From Liolophura sinensis (lineage: Eukaryota; Mollusca; Polyplacophora; Chitonida; Chitonidae), in NCBI RefSeq assembly GCF_032854445.1, contig NC_088302.1:49322046-49386045 (forward strand): 64,000 bases of DNA, read 5' to 3'. Shown here piece after piece: positions 12,601 to 24,901 of the stretch (its first letter is position 1; every line of letters starts with the position of its first letter). The position numbers and the translations under genes are program-made. The notes under the pieces are model-generated. The model searched no databases. It was not told the origin of the DNA and saw nothing but the letters and a program-made list of their open reading frames with translations.

Positions 12601-13107
12601 ATTCACCCGGAAGAGCATTCCGTGTTGCACGGACAGGGTGCGAGAGCCCTGTATCTCGGTCATAAGATCATGGAACTTGTTATCAACCGGCACATCCTAC
12701 AACATGAAAAGTGTTATTGTGATGGCACCACTGCTACAAAGAAAATTTGCATGAAAGATGTCATGCAAGCCAAACACCCTTGTTAATTTTAAATACTGCA
12801 ATGTATTCAAGTTTTATAAACTGCAGATATAGGAAATATAATTATTTTATTAACAGTTATAGCTTCACAGAATCGATGATAACGCCCGCCTTAAAAATAA
12901 AAGTCCCCCGTGGAGGAGAACTTAACGTGCTAACGCAACGCAAAGCCTCTCGCCAACGCGGATGTGCTAGTTCCCTCTCAAAGTCCTGCGTGAGGAAGTC
13001 TGCTAGCAACCCATAGGTTGTACCGGATTATCAACGCCTTTCACCAGTTTTCTCTCGCCGTCGTATGAGTGAAATATTCTTGAGTCTGGCGTAAAACACC
13101 AATGACA

Positions 13108-13138
<31 letters not shown>

Positions 13139-16100
13139 GCCTTGTATAACACAAATACCTCCACCTCAACCCGACTTTGACATATTAAATTATCTATATT
13201 AAATTTAATCCATTTCCTAACACACGGTATTGCATATGCAGTAGGGGGTATATATTATGATTGTATGAAGGCGCACCGTGATGTCCAACTCAGTTATTCC
13301 GCTGGACTGTAAATCTTTCAACTTCTCCAGCAGATACATTGCCCCGTCTGTCGTCATAGGATTCAGCCCTAACCTCAACACCCGTAACGACTCGTTTTTG
13401 ACCACTCCATCGGTCAGTTTTTCTAAAGCACTGATGTCAATACGGTTACATGCCAAACTTAATTCCACCAAAGTCTGGTTGTTCGCAAGAGTGTGGGCCA
13501 TTGCTTCACATCCCTCCAAGCCGAATCCGTTCCAGGAAAGATCAACTTTTTCCAGCCGAGAATTATTCTAAGAGAAAAGACAAGAAAGGTGATAACGAAA
13601 ATAATTGAAAACTAGTAACATTTACAGTTTAAAGCCATTCCGCTTTAAGGTGAAATCAAAGACAACAGAAACCAAACCCATTGACTGATTATTGATTGAT
13701 CGATTAACTTTAACGGTTATAGTTTTAAGGGTGAAGAAAACCGGAGTATCCATGGTGAAAAACTTGCTTGGACATACATTACTTCAGTGGAGATTTCTAC
13801 TGGATGTTGTATTTAAAAGACAGATGCATTCCCACTACCTGTGTTCTCATCATTTAGCGAGACATCAACACCGGAACGATATCCACTTTATCGCCTTTCC
13901 CATTCTAACATTACCTCAGTTCACGCAGATCAGGCGGTGTGTCATCTGATGGACAGTTGGTAATATACATAAAAAGCTGCTGTGTTACTTGAAACAGGCA
14001 TTGTGCCTCTGCAATCAACACCAAGTGTGCATGCATTCTCATAGATATTAACGCCATCTTCAGAAGCCTGACAAGCAGGGTACTTCCCCACTTTACGACA
14101 AACCGACTTAAACAGTATCGCTTGCTACTTTATGCTCCTCTTGGATAAGATACCCTTCAGTTATCCTTCTTACATATTCTTCACAATACACCTACACAGT
14201 ACATTGCATACGAACCTCAATACCTTCGGCAACAGCAATTGCTCCTTTCATACGTAGGTGGTTCCACTTTAGATTTAGCTCTGTGAGGCTGACATTGTCG
14301 CCTAAATAGGACAAAAGAAAAAATAACGGTTTTTGAAGCACACCATACATTCACCCGGAATTCCAAGGTACAATGAGTCGCTTCATATAACGTGCTTCTG
14401 CGGTCGCTGTGAGTTCAAGTCCAACTCATGCTGGCTTCCTCTCCGACCGTGCTTCAGCGCGTGCAAATACTACAATAAGCTCACGATGTAAGCCTAAAGT
14501 AAATCAATTGCTTTGGGCAACTATTGCTTCAACAAAGTCTTAACTAAGTTGACACTTGTAACAATCTCATGCAGCAAGTCACATTTTGAACAGCTCTTCC
14601 AGGACAAATTGGCGAAGTGGGTAACGAAGTATATGTATGGCAGACATGTTTGTTACAAGTATATCAACAAAGTCATGCTGTTAGTAACATTTAGTTTAAC
14701 TCGTTCGGGCCAGTATGCCGATATGACTTGCGAATAAAGTCACCCATAAGTAACTGTTGTGGGCAAGTATGTGGACAAGGCGTGATGAGTAAGTCAGCTA
14801 TTGTGGGCAAGTATGTGGACATAGCTTGAGGAGTAAGTCAGCTATTGTGGGCAAGTATGTGGACATGGCTTGAGGAGTAAGTCATCTATTGTGGGCAAGT
14901 ATGTGGACATAGCTTGAGGTAAGTCAACTGTTGTGGGCAAGTATGTGGAAATGGCTTGAGGAGTAAGTCAGCTATTGTGGGCAAGTACGTGGACATGGCT
15001 TGAGGAGTAAGTCATCTATTGTGGGCAAGTATGTGGACATAGCTTGAGGTAAGTCAACTGTTGTGGGCAAGTATGTGGACATGGCTTGAGGAGTAAGTCA
15101 GCTATTGTGGGCAAGTATGTAGACATGGCTTGAGGAGTAAGCCAGCTGTTGTAGGCAAGTATGTGGACATGGCTTGAGGAGTAAGTCAGCTATTGTGGGC
15201 AAGTATGTGGACATGGCTTGAGGAGTAAGTCAACTGTTGTAGGCAAGTATGTGGATATGGCTTGAGGAGTAAGTTAACTGTTGTAGGCAAGTATGTGGAC
15301 ATAGCTTGAGGTAAGTCAACTGTTGTGGGCAAGTATGTGAACATGGCTTGAAGGGTAAGTTAACCGTTGTGGGCAAGTATGTGGACATAGCTTGAAGAGT
15401 AAGTCAACTGTTGTGGGCAAGTATGTGAACATGGCTTGAAGAGTAAGTTAATTGTTGTGGGCAAGTATGTGGACATGGCTTGAGGAGTAAGTTAATTGTT
15501 GTGGGCAAGTATGTGGACATAGCTTGAGGAGTAAGTCAACTGTTGTAGGCAAGTATGTGGACATGACTTGAAGAGTAAGTTAACCGTTGTAAGCAAGTAT
15601 GTGGACATGACTTGAAGAGTAAGTTAACCGTTGTAAGCAAGTATGTGGACATGACTTGAAGAGTAAGTTAACCGTTGTAAACAAGTATGTGGACATAGCT
15701 TGAGGAGTAAGTCAACTGTTGTGGGCAAGTATGTGGACATAGCTTGAGGAGTAAGTCAACTGTTGTGGGCAAGTATGTGGACATGGCTTAGAGAGTAAGT
15801 TAACCGTTGTAAGCAAGTATGTGGACATGATTTGAAGAGTAAGTTAACCGTTGTAGGCAAGTATGTAAGTCAACTGTTGTAGGCAAGTATGTGGCCATGG
15901 CTTGAGGAGAGAGTCAACTGTAAGACGAAATGACTCATGAATGACATATGTTTGAAACATGTAAGTTGATTTTATTGTAAACTTGACACGTTTGGATCAA
16001 CAATTAAATTACAACACTTTTTCTTTAGCAACCACTGGTATAAATTAGAGTGTGGACTGTAAAACTCACCTATCGCAGGCCCTAGGATTTGACCTCCATC

Positions 16101-19100
16101 ACTGCCCAACTTGTTATAGCTTAAATCTAGCGTTTGGAGATAATCGTTGTTCTGGAATCAAATGGACAGCATTTGTTCAGAAATCACGTCATTGACAGAA
16201 TTCATAGTGGTTAATATTAAACATTGAAAATTCAAGCGAAAACATTTCACAAAGGATATAGGGTCGTTTTCTTAAAAAAAAAACTATACAACACTATAAA
16301 ATACAATAAACATCAGACATATTCGGCAAAACGTTGGCAAATTCTAAACAATAAAATGGTTTCACATGGATATGCGTAGAGTATAATGTGCTGCTCTAAA
16401 AAAAATCATCAAACGAGATTCAGAAATAGCATGTGAACAAATTACCAACTTTAGCTTTCGAACTGTCAGCTTTACAAGTGTATCATTTATAAATACATTC
16501 CTGTAGCAGTTAAATAAATGCGTCCTCGTGTTTGTAGTAAAAAAAAATATGTTTAGTAACCGAAGAGGAATGTTTATTAAAATAAACATGATAATGGGGT
16601 GGATACTTTCGACAAACTCAAATATACTATTTTAAAACAAACACATATGTATAATTTACATGTACTGTTTAAACACATTTACATCTTTATCGGCCTTTTT
16701 CACTTAATAACACAAAATTATGTTTACGAAACTATCACCTCATTAGTATGTAAACATTTCACTTCAGTTACTAAACATATTAAATTATTATTAAGCACAA
16801 GGACGCGTTTATTAACCGTCACAGAAATTTTTTGTATGAACAAGACTATGAACAATTTATTTTAGAGTGTAGCAATAGCCTTGATGCTTATTCAAGCATT
16901 GCGGCGTGGATACCAATTTGCTTTCACACAGTGCTGGTAATGAAATTTTTTGCTGGTATAATTCCATTTCAACCTGGATTGTCTGCACATGTAAATGTTG
17001 AATGAGCCATGTCTTCCACTTACAGCGATGATATCAGCAAGGAATGGTGCGTGACCGATGTCGAATTCATTACCTGTGAATAGCAATATTATGGATTACC
17101 TAAAAATTACCATAATGAATAATTTGACTAAACGTTAGTTTCTTGTTCTGTATACGAAAGGGTGGTGTAAAACTACAATGACGGAAACAGGCATACATGA
17201 AACCTGATTTAATAACTTAATAAGTAGATCTAAATAACTTCACTTGACAGTATCGAAATATATATGCCTTATGTGGATACAAGTACGTATTCTGTAACTC
17301 TATTCATAGGCGAGATCACCGTCGTATCAGTGAAATATTCTTAAAAGAAAAGACGACACTAGATCAAATGGACATATACATCGATAAAATATCCCACATG
17401 AAGTCTAAAAAGTAAACCTTTTTATTCTTGTGATTTTGCACAACTTAGATATCGTAAACTATACTAGTGCTCAAAAGAAAGTATACACCAAAACAAATAC
17501 ATAAAAATCGCGCAAAGTAAAAAATTGAGAAATTATCCATGATGAGCCCTATTACCCGTGTAAACGCCGATCCATCCAGGGAACAAACTGGCCCAACAAA
17601 GCAAGATTTGCCTAAACTTAGCATAAAATCGAAAAATGGCCCTTCCACGTGTAACACGACATGAACGTGCATTTTGGCGGTATAAATGAGTCGACGGGAA
17701 ACGTTAGGAACACAGTCGTCAGAAAAACACCAGAGATATGCCACGTTTGAGCCAAGTTGAGAGAGAGAGAGAGCTGTAGGCATGGCCCAGCAAGGAGCGA
17801 CCAACGCCGCCATTGCCAGAACCTTTGGTTGCACAAGAGCAACTATCGTCAGACTTATGCAGCGACTCCGGCAGACAGGCGTTACATCCGACAAGCCTAG
17901 GAGCGGTCGACCACGCGTCACCACCCCCGCTGAAGATCGACACATCCGGACCATTCACCTCCGCAATCGGAACGTAACGGCAACGTCAACGGCGGCGACG
18001 GCACTAGGGCACCCGATTAGTCGACACACAGTCTACCGTCGACTACGTCAACACGGTATTAGGGCACGTCGACCGTATTGTGGAGTTTATCTGACGCCTC
18101 AAAATCAACGTCGTCGGCTGATATGGGCCAGGCGCGTTCTACGCCTGGCAGAGGCGTGAGTGGGCACGGGTAATGTTCTCCGACGAGAGCAGGTTTTGCG
18201 TGTACAAAAATGACGGTCGGGCTAGGGTATACAGGCGTGTAGGGGAACGTTTGGTGCCAAATTGCGTTCAGCAAGTTCGAGCGTTTGGAGGTGGTAGTGT
18301 GATGGTGTGGGGAGGCATCTGCGGCGATCTGAAGACGAGGCTGGTGGTGATTCATGGGAACCTCAATGCTCGCAGATACACGGATGAAGTTTTACGACCG
18401 GTTGTAGTGCCATTCATCCACCAACAGCAAAGAGGAATTTTGTACCAGCATGATAATGCAAGACCTCATACTGCAAGATTGACGAACAACTTACTACAGA
18501 ACGCCAACATCGATCTCTTACCATGGCCGGCATGTTCACCCGACCTCAATCCAATTGAGCACTTGTGGGACCACCTGGGCAGACAAGTCAGAAGACTGCC
18601 AGTGCCACCTGTGACCGTTCAACAGCTGGAAGAGTGTCTCCAATAAGAATGGCAACAAATCACACCTAACGTCATTCGACGCCTGACGTCATCAATGCGG
18701 CGACGTGTTGTGGCCTGCATCAATGCCAATGGAGGCCACACTCGCTACTGAGCATGATTTGAATGACATTTCCAGAGGGAAAAATGCTTCATTTGAATTT
18801 TGCAAATGTGTAAATGTTCTGTTGACACCACATCTCTTTGACTGACCATCAAACCAAACCTTCACCATTTAATGAACTGTATGTATGGACGTTTCAGGTG
18901 AAATGGAATATTCTTATGGAATTAAAAATAATTTCAAATATATTTCTTTCCGTTTTTATTTGATGTCTGATCAAACAACTGTATACTTTCTTTTGAGCAC
19001 TAGTTTATATTTAGCAAACCAAGCACACTTAGAATACAAAAGCGCCGACATGTTATCATTTATAACCAATGGGTTACAGGTTGTTTCTATAATCCGATAA

Positions 19101-22100
19101 TGCAACTGGTTCTGTTTACAACACCAGAACCCTGCGTTACCTGTTAAGCATTTGGATGTGGAGTTGGTGTAACGCTGCATCTGGGCAAGTACACATAGGC
19201 CTACACACAAAATGAAACTAAATAAATTATTTTTTTTTGTCTTTTAAGTGAATATGTTTAAACCTCAGCTTAGTCTTACTTGAGAGATTCAGCACTCTTA
19301 ACGAGTTGCTTGCTTTGATTACAGCTGACAGCACCTTTAGACCATTCTTTCCAGGATTGGTTGACGACAAATTCTGAAGATAAAAAGACACAGCGAAATG
19401 TATTTCGCTTTTATGTGGCAGTCCAAGCCGGTGTTCACACTTATCGATCAGAAGAGCATGCAGTAATAATCATACCTTCCTTCAAATTTAATACAGAATA
19501 GCGTCATCAACAATCGTTAAATTATCCGATTAGCCGATGTACAGTTTGGTTGATTTTGATGAGTATTATGGTTATTTTTAATCAATGTGTCTGTACCTAT
19601 ATAAGTTCACCAATAAAACAACTTAGAAAACATGCGGTCATGGATATAATTCCTGACAATTCTTGTTCAAACTCAACAGCCAAATCGCCATGAATATGAT
19701 TCTTCATCATATGCAAGACATTATAGATTTTATTGAATTTATTTTCTTTTTTTTCAAATGCCAAACACATAACAGTGTTAAGTTAATTTAAATATCATTA
19801 ATTACATTCTGTACTTACTATTTCTGTCAGGAAAGAATTTTCTTTCAACACTTGGGCCACGTGACTCGATCCGGTTGGTCCCAATTGGTTGCCAGAGAAA
19901 TCGAGTGTCTGAGCAATGATGTTTTTCTGAAATAAGCGAGATTTTGGGGAATGTAAGTCGTCTGGCAAATAGACTGCTGTCCATCATTCTAAACATAAAC
20001 GCTCTGGAAGAATGACAAAGCCTACATGGGTTTCCAGATAATATATCGCTATTTAAGACAGTGAAAGTTTAGTACAGGCGTAGCAGCTTGGCCCAGGCTG
20101 CTACTAAGAAAACCACAACAAGATTGGTTAATTAAAAAAGGCAATTTCAGTGAACTGACGGTTTACTTGCTTACACACTAATCTCCATGCGATCACCTTA
20201 GGCCTTACTTTAGCCTAAGCCCTACACAAACATGGTATTTACATGCACAGTGCATACCCTTTTCAAGGTGGTCAACTAGGGGAGGAGTATTTATTTATTT
20301 ATTTATTTATTTAATTGGTGTTTTTCGCCGTACTCAAGAATATTTTACTTATACGACGGCGGCCAACATTATAGTAGCAGGAAACTCACGACCGTCCGCA
20401 GCCTGCTGGAAGACCTCCCGCGTAAGGCCGGAGAGGAATCCAGCATAAGCTGGACTGCATTGTCGAGAGACCCCTGGGTCATTACGCTGCGCTAGCGCTC
20501 TAACCAACTGAGCCACGGAAGACCCCGAGGGGAGAAGTAGGTAAATTAAATATTCAGCGATAACTGATAACTTCTCTTGGTCGAAATGAACGCGTGTAAC
20601 ACACTGGTGACGTAAAAAGCTCACATATGTATTACGTCACATATGTCACAAATGTCAGGAGAAAAATAGGCAGATCGCACATTGTATATATCATATACAA
20701 TATATACACACATACATATACACATACTAAAACTCAACAAATTTTTTTAAAAATCTTGGAATGCATTATTTGCAATAATTTCTCTGCAGTGTCTGTTGCA
20801 TTTCTAACAGGTCACCATTCAACGCTCAGGTGAACAAAGAAATGACTCACAGCTGGGCACCGAACAATTTATTCTGTGGATATCCCTTAAAAGAGACTAC
20901 CGGGTCACGTGATCCGTGATACTTGGTCATTGACGTCAAAGTCTGAATGCTACATGTAAAATGTAAACAAGCCTTTTACGATGTGTGTATTATCTGATTG
21001 TTACAGATGTGGCCCATCAGTTTGTAACATGTGTTTTCAACTTCCGGTGTATAATTTTTCCACGTAAGGTTATTTATTTATTTATTTATTTATTCGTCTA
21101 TTTATTTCTCTTAAGTTTAACGTTATGTATGTTTTTGGTATGTATTCATTCGGATGTCGATGAATCGCGACTTTATGTAATACTTGCAGCGTTGTGTAAA
21201 GAACTAGCAACATGTGAAGTGTTACCTCACATCTAACTTAGTAAAGTACGCCTTGAGTTAATACGCTTGTATACATGTAGCTATGGCACGCTCAGTAGTG
21301 ACTGACCTCCAGAACAGAGTTGTTCTTACCACCAATACCACAGCGATAGCTTTCACTTCCTTGGGGATGAGCAGTTTGTTCCTCAGATTCACATTCGTGG
21401 TGTTGGCGGCCATTTGGCGGGCAAAGCTCTCCACCGGTGTGAGGCGTAGATCTCTGCAGGCTGCCTCGTACACTTTCCGATAGTTTAATGTGGGGTCCAT
21501 CTCTTCTGCAACTTCCTCATCTATAATGAACGCAAATATTTTTCAGTGACGAATTGTTTCAGTGTGATAATGTGATTTATGTGGAACGTGACATTTTGTT
21601 TAAATCTTGTCTTCAGTCTCTCTTTATTTTTACAGTTCATGGAAATATGCATGGCAAACGTTTAACTGTAAACATCTCCTACTTTATGTGTAATTATGAA
21701 CAATAAAAAAATTGTTGAAGTTTGAGTGCTGGTACAAATTTATTCTATATCACTGAGATTCAATTTTATTTTGTATCACAAATTTTGCGCTATGTCTTTG
21801 AGATACAGTTTTATCTTTTATCTTGTCTATTGCGTATATATCGGATGGGCATACAAAAATGGACCGTACTTTGACACTCATCATGATATTCTACCTTGTT
21901 TTACTTGAAAAGGTGACAAATTCCTTGTCCACCGCAGAAAAAACCATCTTGATTCAGCAAAACGTGTATGCCTATCTGGCAGAACGGTTTCTTTAACACT
22001 AAAGGCAGACATTTTTTCCAAACACTTGATTGACACGTGTCACACAGGTGCAGAGCGCTCTCTACTCATAACACCCGACAGGTCGTGCAGTGTGTGTCAC

Positions 22101-23555
22101 CGGCACGTGCGTTTTTAAGCCAATGTTTTCATTTTAACCCTGTGTACAGACTACTCAAGCTATGACCTTGAAAGCTGGTATGTTAACAAAATCATGCCAT
22201 ATAAATATCTAAAGTTTGAAAGGGTTTGAACAAGGGATAATGGAGCAATGCAGCATCGAAAGTACGGCCCATTTTTATGCCCACCCGATATATCAGCTTA
22301 AATTACATAATATGATGAATTTATGTGGGAATGACTTAAAGCATTTATTATACTTTCGGCTGGGTTTTTACGTCTAAAAGATAAATACAGTAAGTCCAGA
22401 TCAGTAAGGGCATTTCTCTCTTTACCATAAACATCACTTAGCTCTGACCCGTGCAATGCTGTTAAATGCAACTACAAATCTAATCCCCCAGGCCCTTTTA
22501 TAAATCGTTTTTAACGAGAAGCTGTTTTGTACAGAAGAATCCATGAAAGGAAAACTGTTTCCAAACAAAAAAGTCTCATTTCTTTACCCTTGCCCTTTTG
22601 ACATATTGCGATCAGTGCTCCCTGTTGGGATTTCTGCCGTTGAAGAGCGTGTTTCCATTCAGAAATATGAGACTTTCACACTGGTTACAGTTGTGAATCA
22701 TATTTCAAACCATACAAATTATTTGTAAACAAACATTAGTTGCGTAGTCCTTCATGTTATACAGTCAAATTCCTTTTCATTATTTTAGCTGAAATTGGTT
22801 GTACAATAACAATAAGCTGATACCATTATGATCACGGTGCTTGGTTGGGGGTGGGGGGAGGGGTGGGGAGGGGCGGTACGGGGTAAAATGCTACAATTTA
22901 AGCATTTACGTGAAAAGTTAGATTCACTGGAAATCATGTGTAAACTATCAAACTATCGTCACTGCTTGATTTATTTATTTACCTATTTTTGATTGATGTT
23001 TTACGCTATACTCAAGAACACTTCACTTATACGACGGCGGGCAGCATTTTGATGGGAGAGAAACCGGTATGCCCGGTGAAATTTCACTGCTCTGAATTTA
23101 CTGTCAGTACTGCAGTCTTTTATATATAAACATATCTTCAATACTAACGTTACTTCAACAATGTGGGCGGCAAATAAAATAATACCAAAGTGTGCGTGGG
23201 ATCAATACTCACCGTCGGACCATTTGTCAAAGTCATACTCCTCTTCAGGGGAATCGCTGGCACTGAAAATCGGCGTTTGCGGGAGCGAAGGTGACGTACA
23301 TTTAGGTGGAGATTTGGACTCCCATCCATGTCGACGAGGCACATGCACATTTTTCTTAAGGTCTTGTACAGGAGATTTCGACGGTCGGTATTTCTCTGGT
23401 GCAGATTTACATCTTTCACTCTGGTCTTTTGTCGTTCTCTCTAGCGGTTTGCGCTCACCCATTCCTCGTCTGTATCGAGGTCCACTTTGAATACTTGACA
23501 TGGGCCGCCATGTTGTCTTTACTGGGGGATGTCGACTCTTGGAATTTGAATCCAT
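9681..23555 (-). CDS. LRRC74A-like leucine-rich repeat/EF-hand protein, tandem copy A (11 coding exons)
   Basis: The coding exons are 23213-23555, 21330-21520, 19819-19926, 19280-19373, 17024-17073, 16070-16151, 14216-14301, 13277-13567, 12433-12696, 10814-10899 and 9681-10143. They join in frame to 685 residues, starting at the ATG at 23555. Residues 1-178 comprise a basic N-terminus, an acidic PEEEYDFD patch at the end of exon 1, and a helical segment. Residues 179-415 are ribonuclease-inhibitor-type leucine-rich repeats with LxLSxN and LNLKWNHLR motifs. Two EF-hand loops follow, at about 486-497 (DVNKDDNLTRQE) and 522-533 (DLNSDGKVDFVE, split by the last intron). The charged tail is longer than in B or C. 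The order of segments matches vertebrate LRRC74A as I recall it. A cytoplasmic calcium-responsive scaffold is an inference. The donor at 14215 (GTTCGT) is weak. Exon 13277-13567 is split in B and C. An upstream non-coding exon is possible. Confidence 0.9.
10685..10785. repeat. C-rich low-complexity tract
   Basis: About 100 bases of CACC/CCA-rich sequence (ACCCACCACCATCACTCAACC and similar) in the last-but-one intron region of copy A. G is very scarce on this strand. Confidence 0.7.
11830..12262. mobile_element. Diverged SINE-like remnants in intron of copy A
   Basis: Two old fragments lie in the intron between exons 10814-10899 and 12433-12696. One, on the plus strand, ends in CCAATAAATGAATAAATAAA (about 11990-12001). 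The other, on the minus strand (about 12128-12262), has CAACGCCATATCCTCAAGAAA and a GAAGGAAACCAGCGTACCC block. Both are too diverged for firm family assignment. Confidence 0.4.
13040..13139 (+). mobile_element. SINE tail with (AAAT)n extension
   Basis: The tail of the common SINE (GTCGTATGAGTGAAATATTC, GTAAAACACCAATGACATAAA) running into about nine AAAT units. It is intronic in copy A. Confidence 0.75.
14398..14460 (+). mobile_element. Short SINE head fragment
   Basis: GCGGTCGCTGTGAGTTCAAG plus CATGCTGGCTTCCTCTCC, i.e. box B and the start of the SINE body only, intronic in copy A. Confidence 0.6.
14735..15925. repeat. 44-bp minisatellite, about 27 copies, in intron of copy A
   Basis: The unit is AAGTCAGCTATTGTGGGCAA then GTATGTGGACATAGCTTGAG then GAGT. 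Some units lack four to five bases in the GAGGAGTAAG part. Variants (GTCAACTG, GTTAACCG, AAGCAAG) occur in blocks, which suggests local duplication. It fills most of the intron between exons 14216-14301 and 16070-16151. Confidence 0.95.
17460..19007 (+). mobile_element. Tc1-type DNA transposon in intron of LRRC74 copy A
   Basis: The element spans about 17462-19005 with a TA at each border. The terminal inverted repeats include a perfect 24-bp match (17463-17486 and 18981-19004; the right end reads GTATACTTTCTTTTGAGCAC and on). It encloses a single transposase gene on the plus strand, opposite to the host gene, in the intron between exons 17024-17073 and 19280-19373. The perfect 24-bp inverted repeats next to a broken transposase suggest insertion not long ago, with later decay of the coding part. 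Confidence 0.93.
17738..18751 (+). pseudogene. Broken DD34E Tc1-type transposase
   Basis: The first part has a paired helix-turn-helix DNA-binding region (AAIARTFGCTRATIVRLMQR) and a GRPR linker. The catalytic part has the first Asp in SDES, the second in DNARPH and the Glu in PDLNPIEHLWD, with 34 residues between the last two acids. Three lesions are visible. A GA-dinucleotide run at about 17759-17773 throws the true start (ATG 17738) out of frame. A one-base shift lies near 18150, just before the first catalytic Asp. An in-frame TAA at 18644-18646 cuts about 35 residues before the final TGA. The gene cannot make an intact transposase. Confidence 0.9.
20278..20539 (-). mobile_element. Full-length SINE with target-site duplication
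   Basis: The minus-strand element at 20290-20527 is flanked by AGGGGAGGAGTA and AGGGGAGAAGTA (one mismatch). It includes the tail, body, box B, and the head reading CCGTGGCTCAGTTGGTTAGA on its own strand. Intronic in copy A. Confidence 0.85.
21836..22293. mobile_element. Non-autonomous DNA transposon with about 38-bp terminal inverted repeats
   Basis: The left end ATATATCGGATGGGCATACA continues through AAAATGGACCGTACTTT. It mirrors the right end AAAGTACGGCCCATTTTTAT followed by GCCCACCCGATATAT. The interior shares blocks with 40831-41410 (CTACCTTGTTTTAC, GTACAGACTACTCAAG, TATGACCTTGAAA, AACAAAATCAT), so both are copies of one family. This copy has lost nearly all transposase sequence. It lies in the first coding intron of copy A. 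Confidence 0.8.
22845..22880 (+). repeat. G-rich tract, G-quadruplex candidate
   Basis: GGTTGGGGGTGGGGGGAGGG continues with GTGGGGAGGGGCGG. At least four runs of four or more G separated by single bases can form a quadruplex. Because gene A is on the other strand, its pre-mRNA would carry the C-rich version. Confidence 0.7.
22972..23080 (-). mobile_element. SINE 3' fragment, minus strand
   Basis: Tail and part of the body (TTTACGCTATACTCAAGAAC, ATACGACGGCGGGCAGCATT). Intronic, just downstream of coding exon 1 of copy A. Confidence 0.75.
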
Positions 23556-24495
23556 TTGACTCAATGCATTTCTCGTGCTTTTCTCTCAGAACTTTAAGTT
23601 TTAATCACCATGATACTTTCTCCAGTCTGTAGTTAATAAGCACATCCACACTTTCTCTTGATGCTGCTCATAGCAAAGCTCCCTCTTTCAAGACCAATTA
23701 TGTATGTCCTATACCAAACTGCTTTGATTCGCAAGAATTTTTAACAGTAGAGCATATCCGTCCCACGGTAAACGCTTCCCAGCAGTTCTGCCCAAAGTTA
23801 ACCCATGTAACCACATAGTGTTACTGTTCGATATTGCTGAACAAGTCCACTCTCTCTGTCTGTGATATGGCAAGCAAACCAGAATCATGTACGTGCACCA
23901 TAGCACAAATCTAAATCCAGGATTATAAAAATCGGTTTTGAATAATACAAAGTTTTACATGGCTACCGTAGTACACGAAGGATTAGTAATAAAGTAATTG
24001 TGTGGCGATTAGGATCGCCTCACCACGCGGACTTAAGCGGCACACCTATTACAATGTCTTGTCTAGCCATTTACATTTATTAATAATGAGAATATGACCT
24101 GAGTTATTTGCATGTCTACTCTGATGTCAGGGGAAAGGTGATGTCAGCTTAGACCCCATACCGTTTTCTCAAACTCAGCGGATAGCGCACAGTTCTGTTT
24201 CTCAGTGAGCTTTTGGTTTGGATTATCAAGGATTTACCGCTACAGAACAGATGGTTGTTAAGTTAATTATAAATCCTTCAGCTTTGGGATCTACCAAACA
24301 ATTCAGTAATCTTACAAAGACGTCATTCGCTTATACATTTAAAAAGGTTTGTTCCATTTAGGTACAAAGTATTTAAACCCCTTTTTTACCAGACTTTCTC
24401 TAGTTTTTATCAGTGTTCGAAAATTGTGATATATTTCTTGAAAGAACAAAGGGCAGTGCATGTTGTCATGTCAAACACATAAGTGGAAAAGATTT
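23556..24495. other. 5' flank of LRRC74 copy A
   Basis: The reading frame of exon 1 is open a little above the ATG at 23555 and then stops, so the start is well placed unless an upstream exon is spliced in. No promoter element can be assigned with confidence. Confidence 0.4.
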
Positions 24496-24901
24496 TTTTC
24501 AGGTCGGCGGCCGTAAGTGGGAAGGTCTGCCAGCAACCTGCCGATGGTCGTGGGTTTTCCCCGGGCTCTGCCCGGTTTCCTCCCACAATAATGCTGGCCG
24601 CCGTCGTATAAGTGAAATATTCTTGAGTACGGCGTAAAACATCAATCAAATAAATAAATAAATAATTTTCAGGTCGGACTTTCGTGGAGACTGATCAATG
24701 CGGCCGTTGTTAGTTCAAATCCAGCTCATGCTCGCTTCCGTTGCATGATCATAAGTGGGAAATTTTGTCGGCAACTAGGGGATGGTCGTAGGTTTCTTCC
24801 AAGGCTCGGCCCTGTTTCCTTCTAGCATAATGTTGGTCGCTCCCGTATCACTGAAATATTTTTCTAAGGCGTAAAAGAACAATCAAATCATAGAAATAAA
24901 T
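24496..24901 (+). mobile_element. Younger SINE inserted into the head of an older SINE
   Basis: A 5'-truncated common SINE (24508-24665) is bounded by the 12-bp duplication TTTTCAGGTCGG (24496-24507, 24666-24677). Directly downstream, 24678-24901 is a strongly diverged copy of the same family (head GATCAATGCGGCCGTTGT, body CATAATGTTGGTCGC, tail AAGAACAATCAAAT). Confidence 0.85.

Noticed and set aside
14735-15925. Regularly spaced repeats that could be mistaken for a CRISPR array
   Set aside because: Units are contiguous with no unique spacers, there are no cas genes, and the genome is eukaryotic. The same applies to the other minisatellites.
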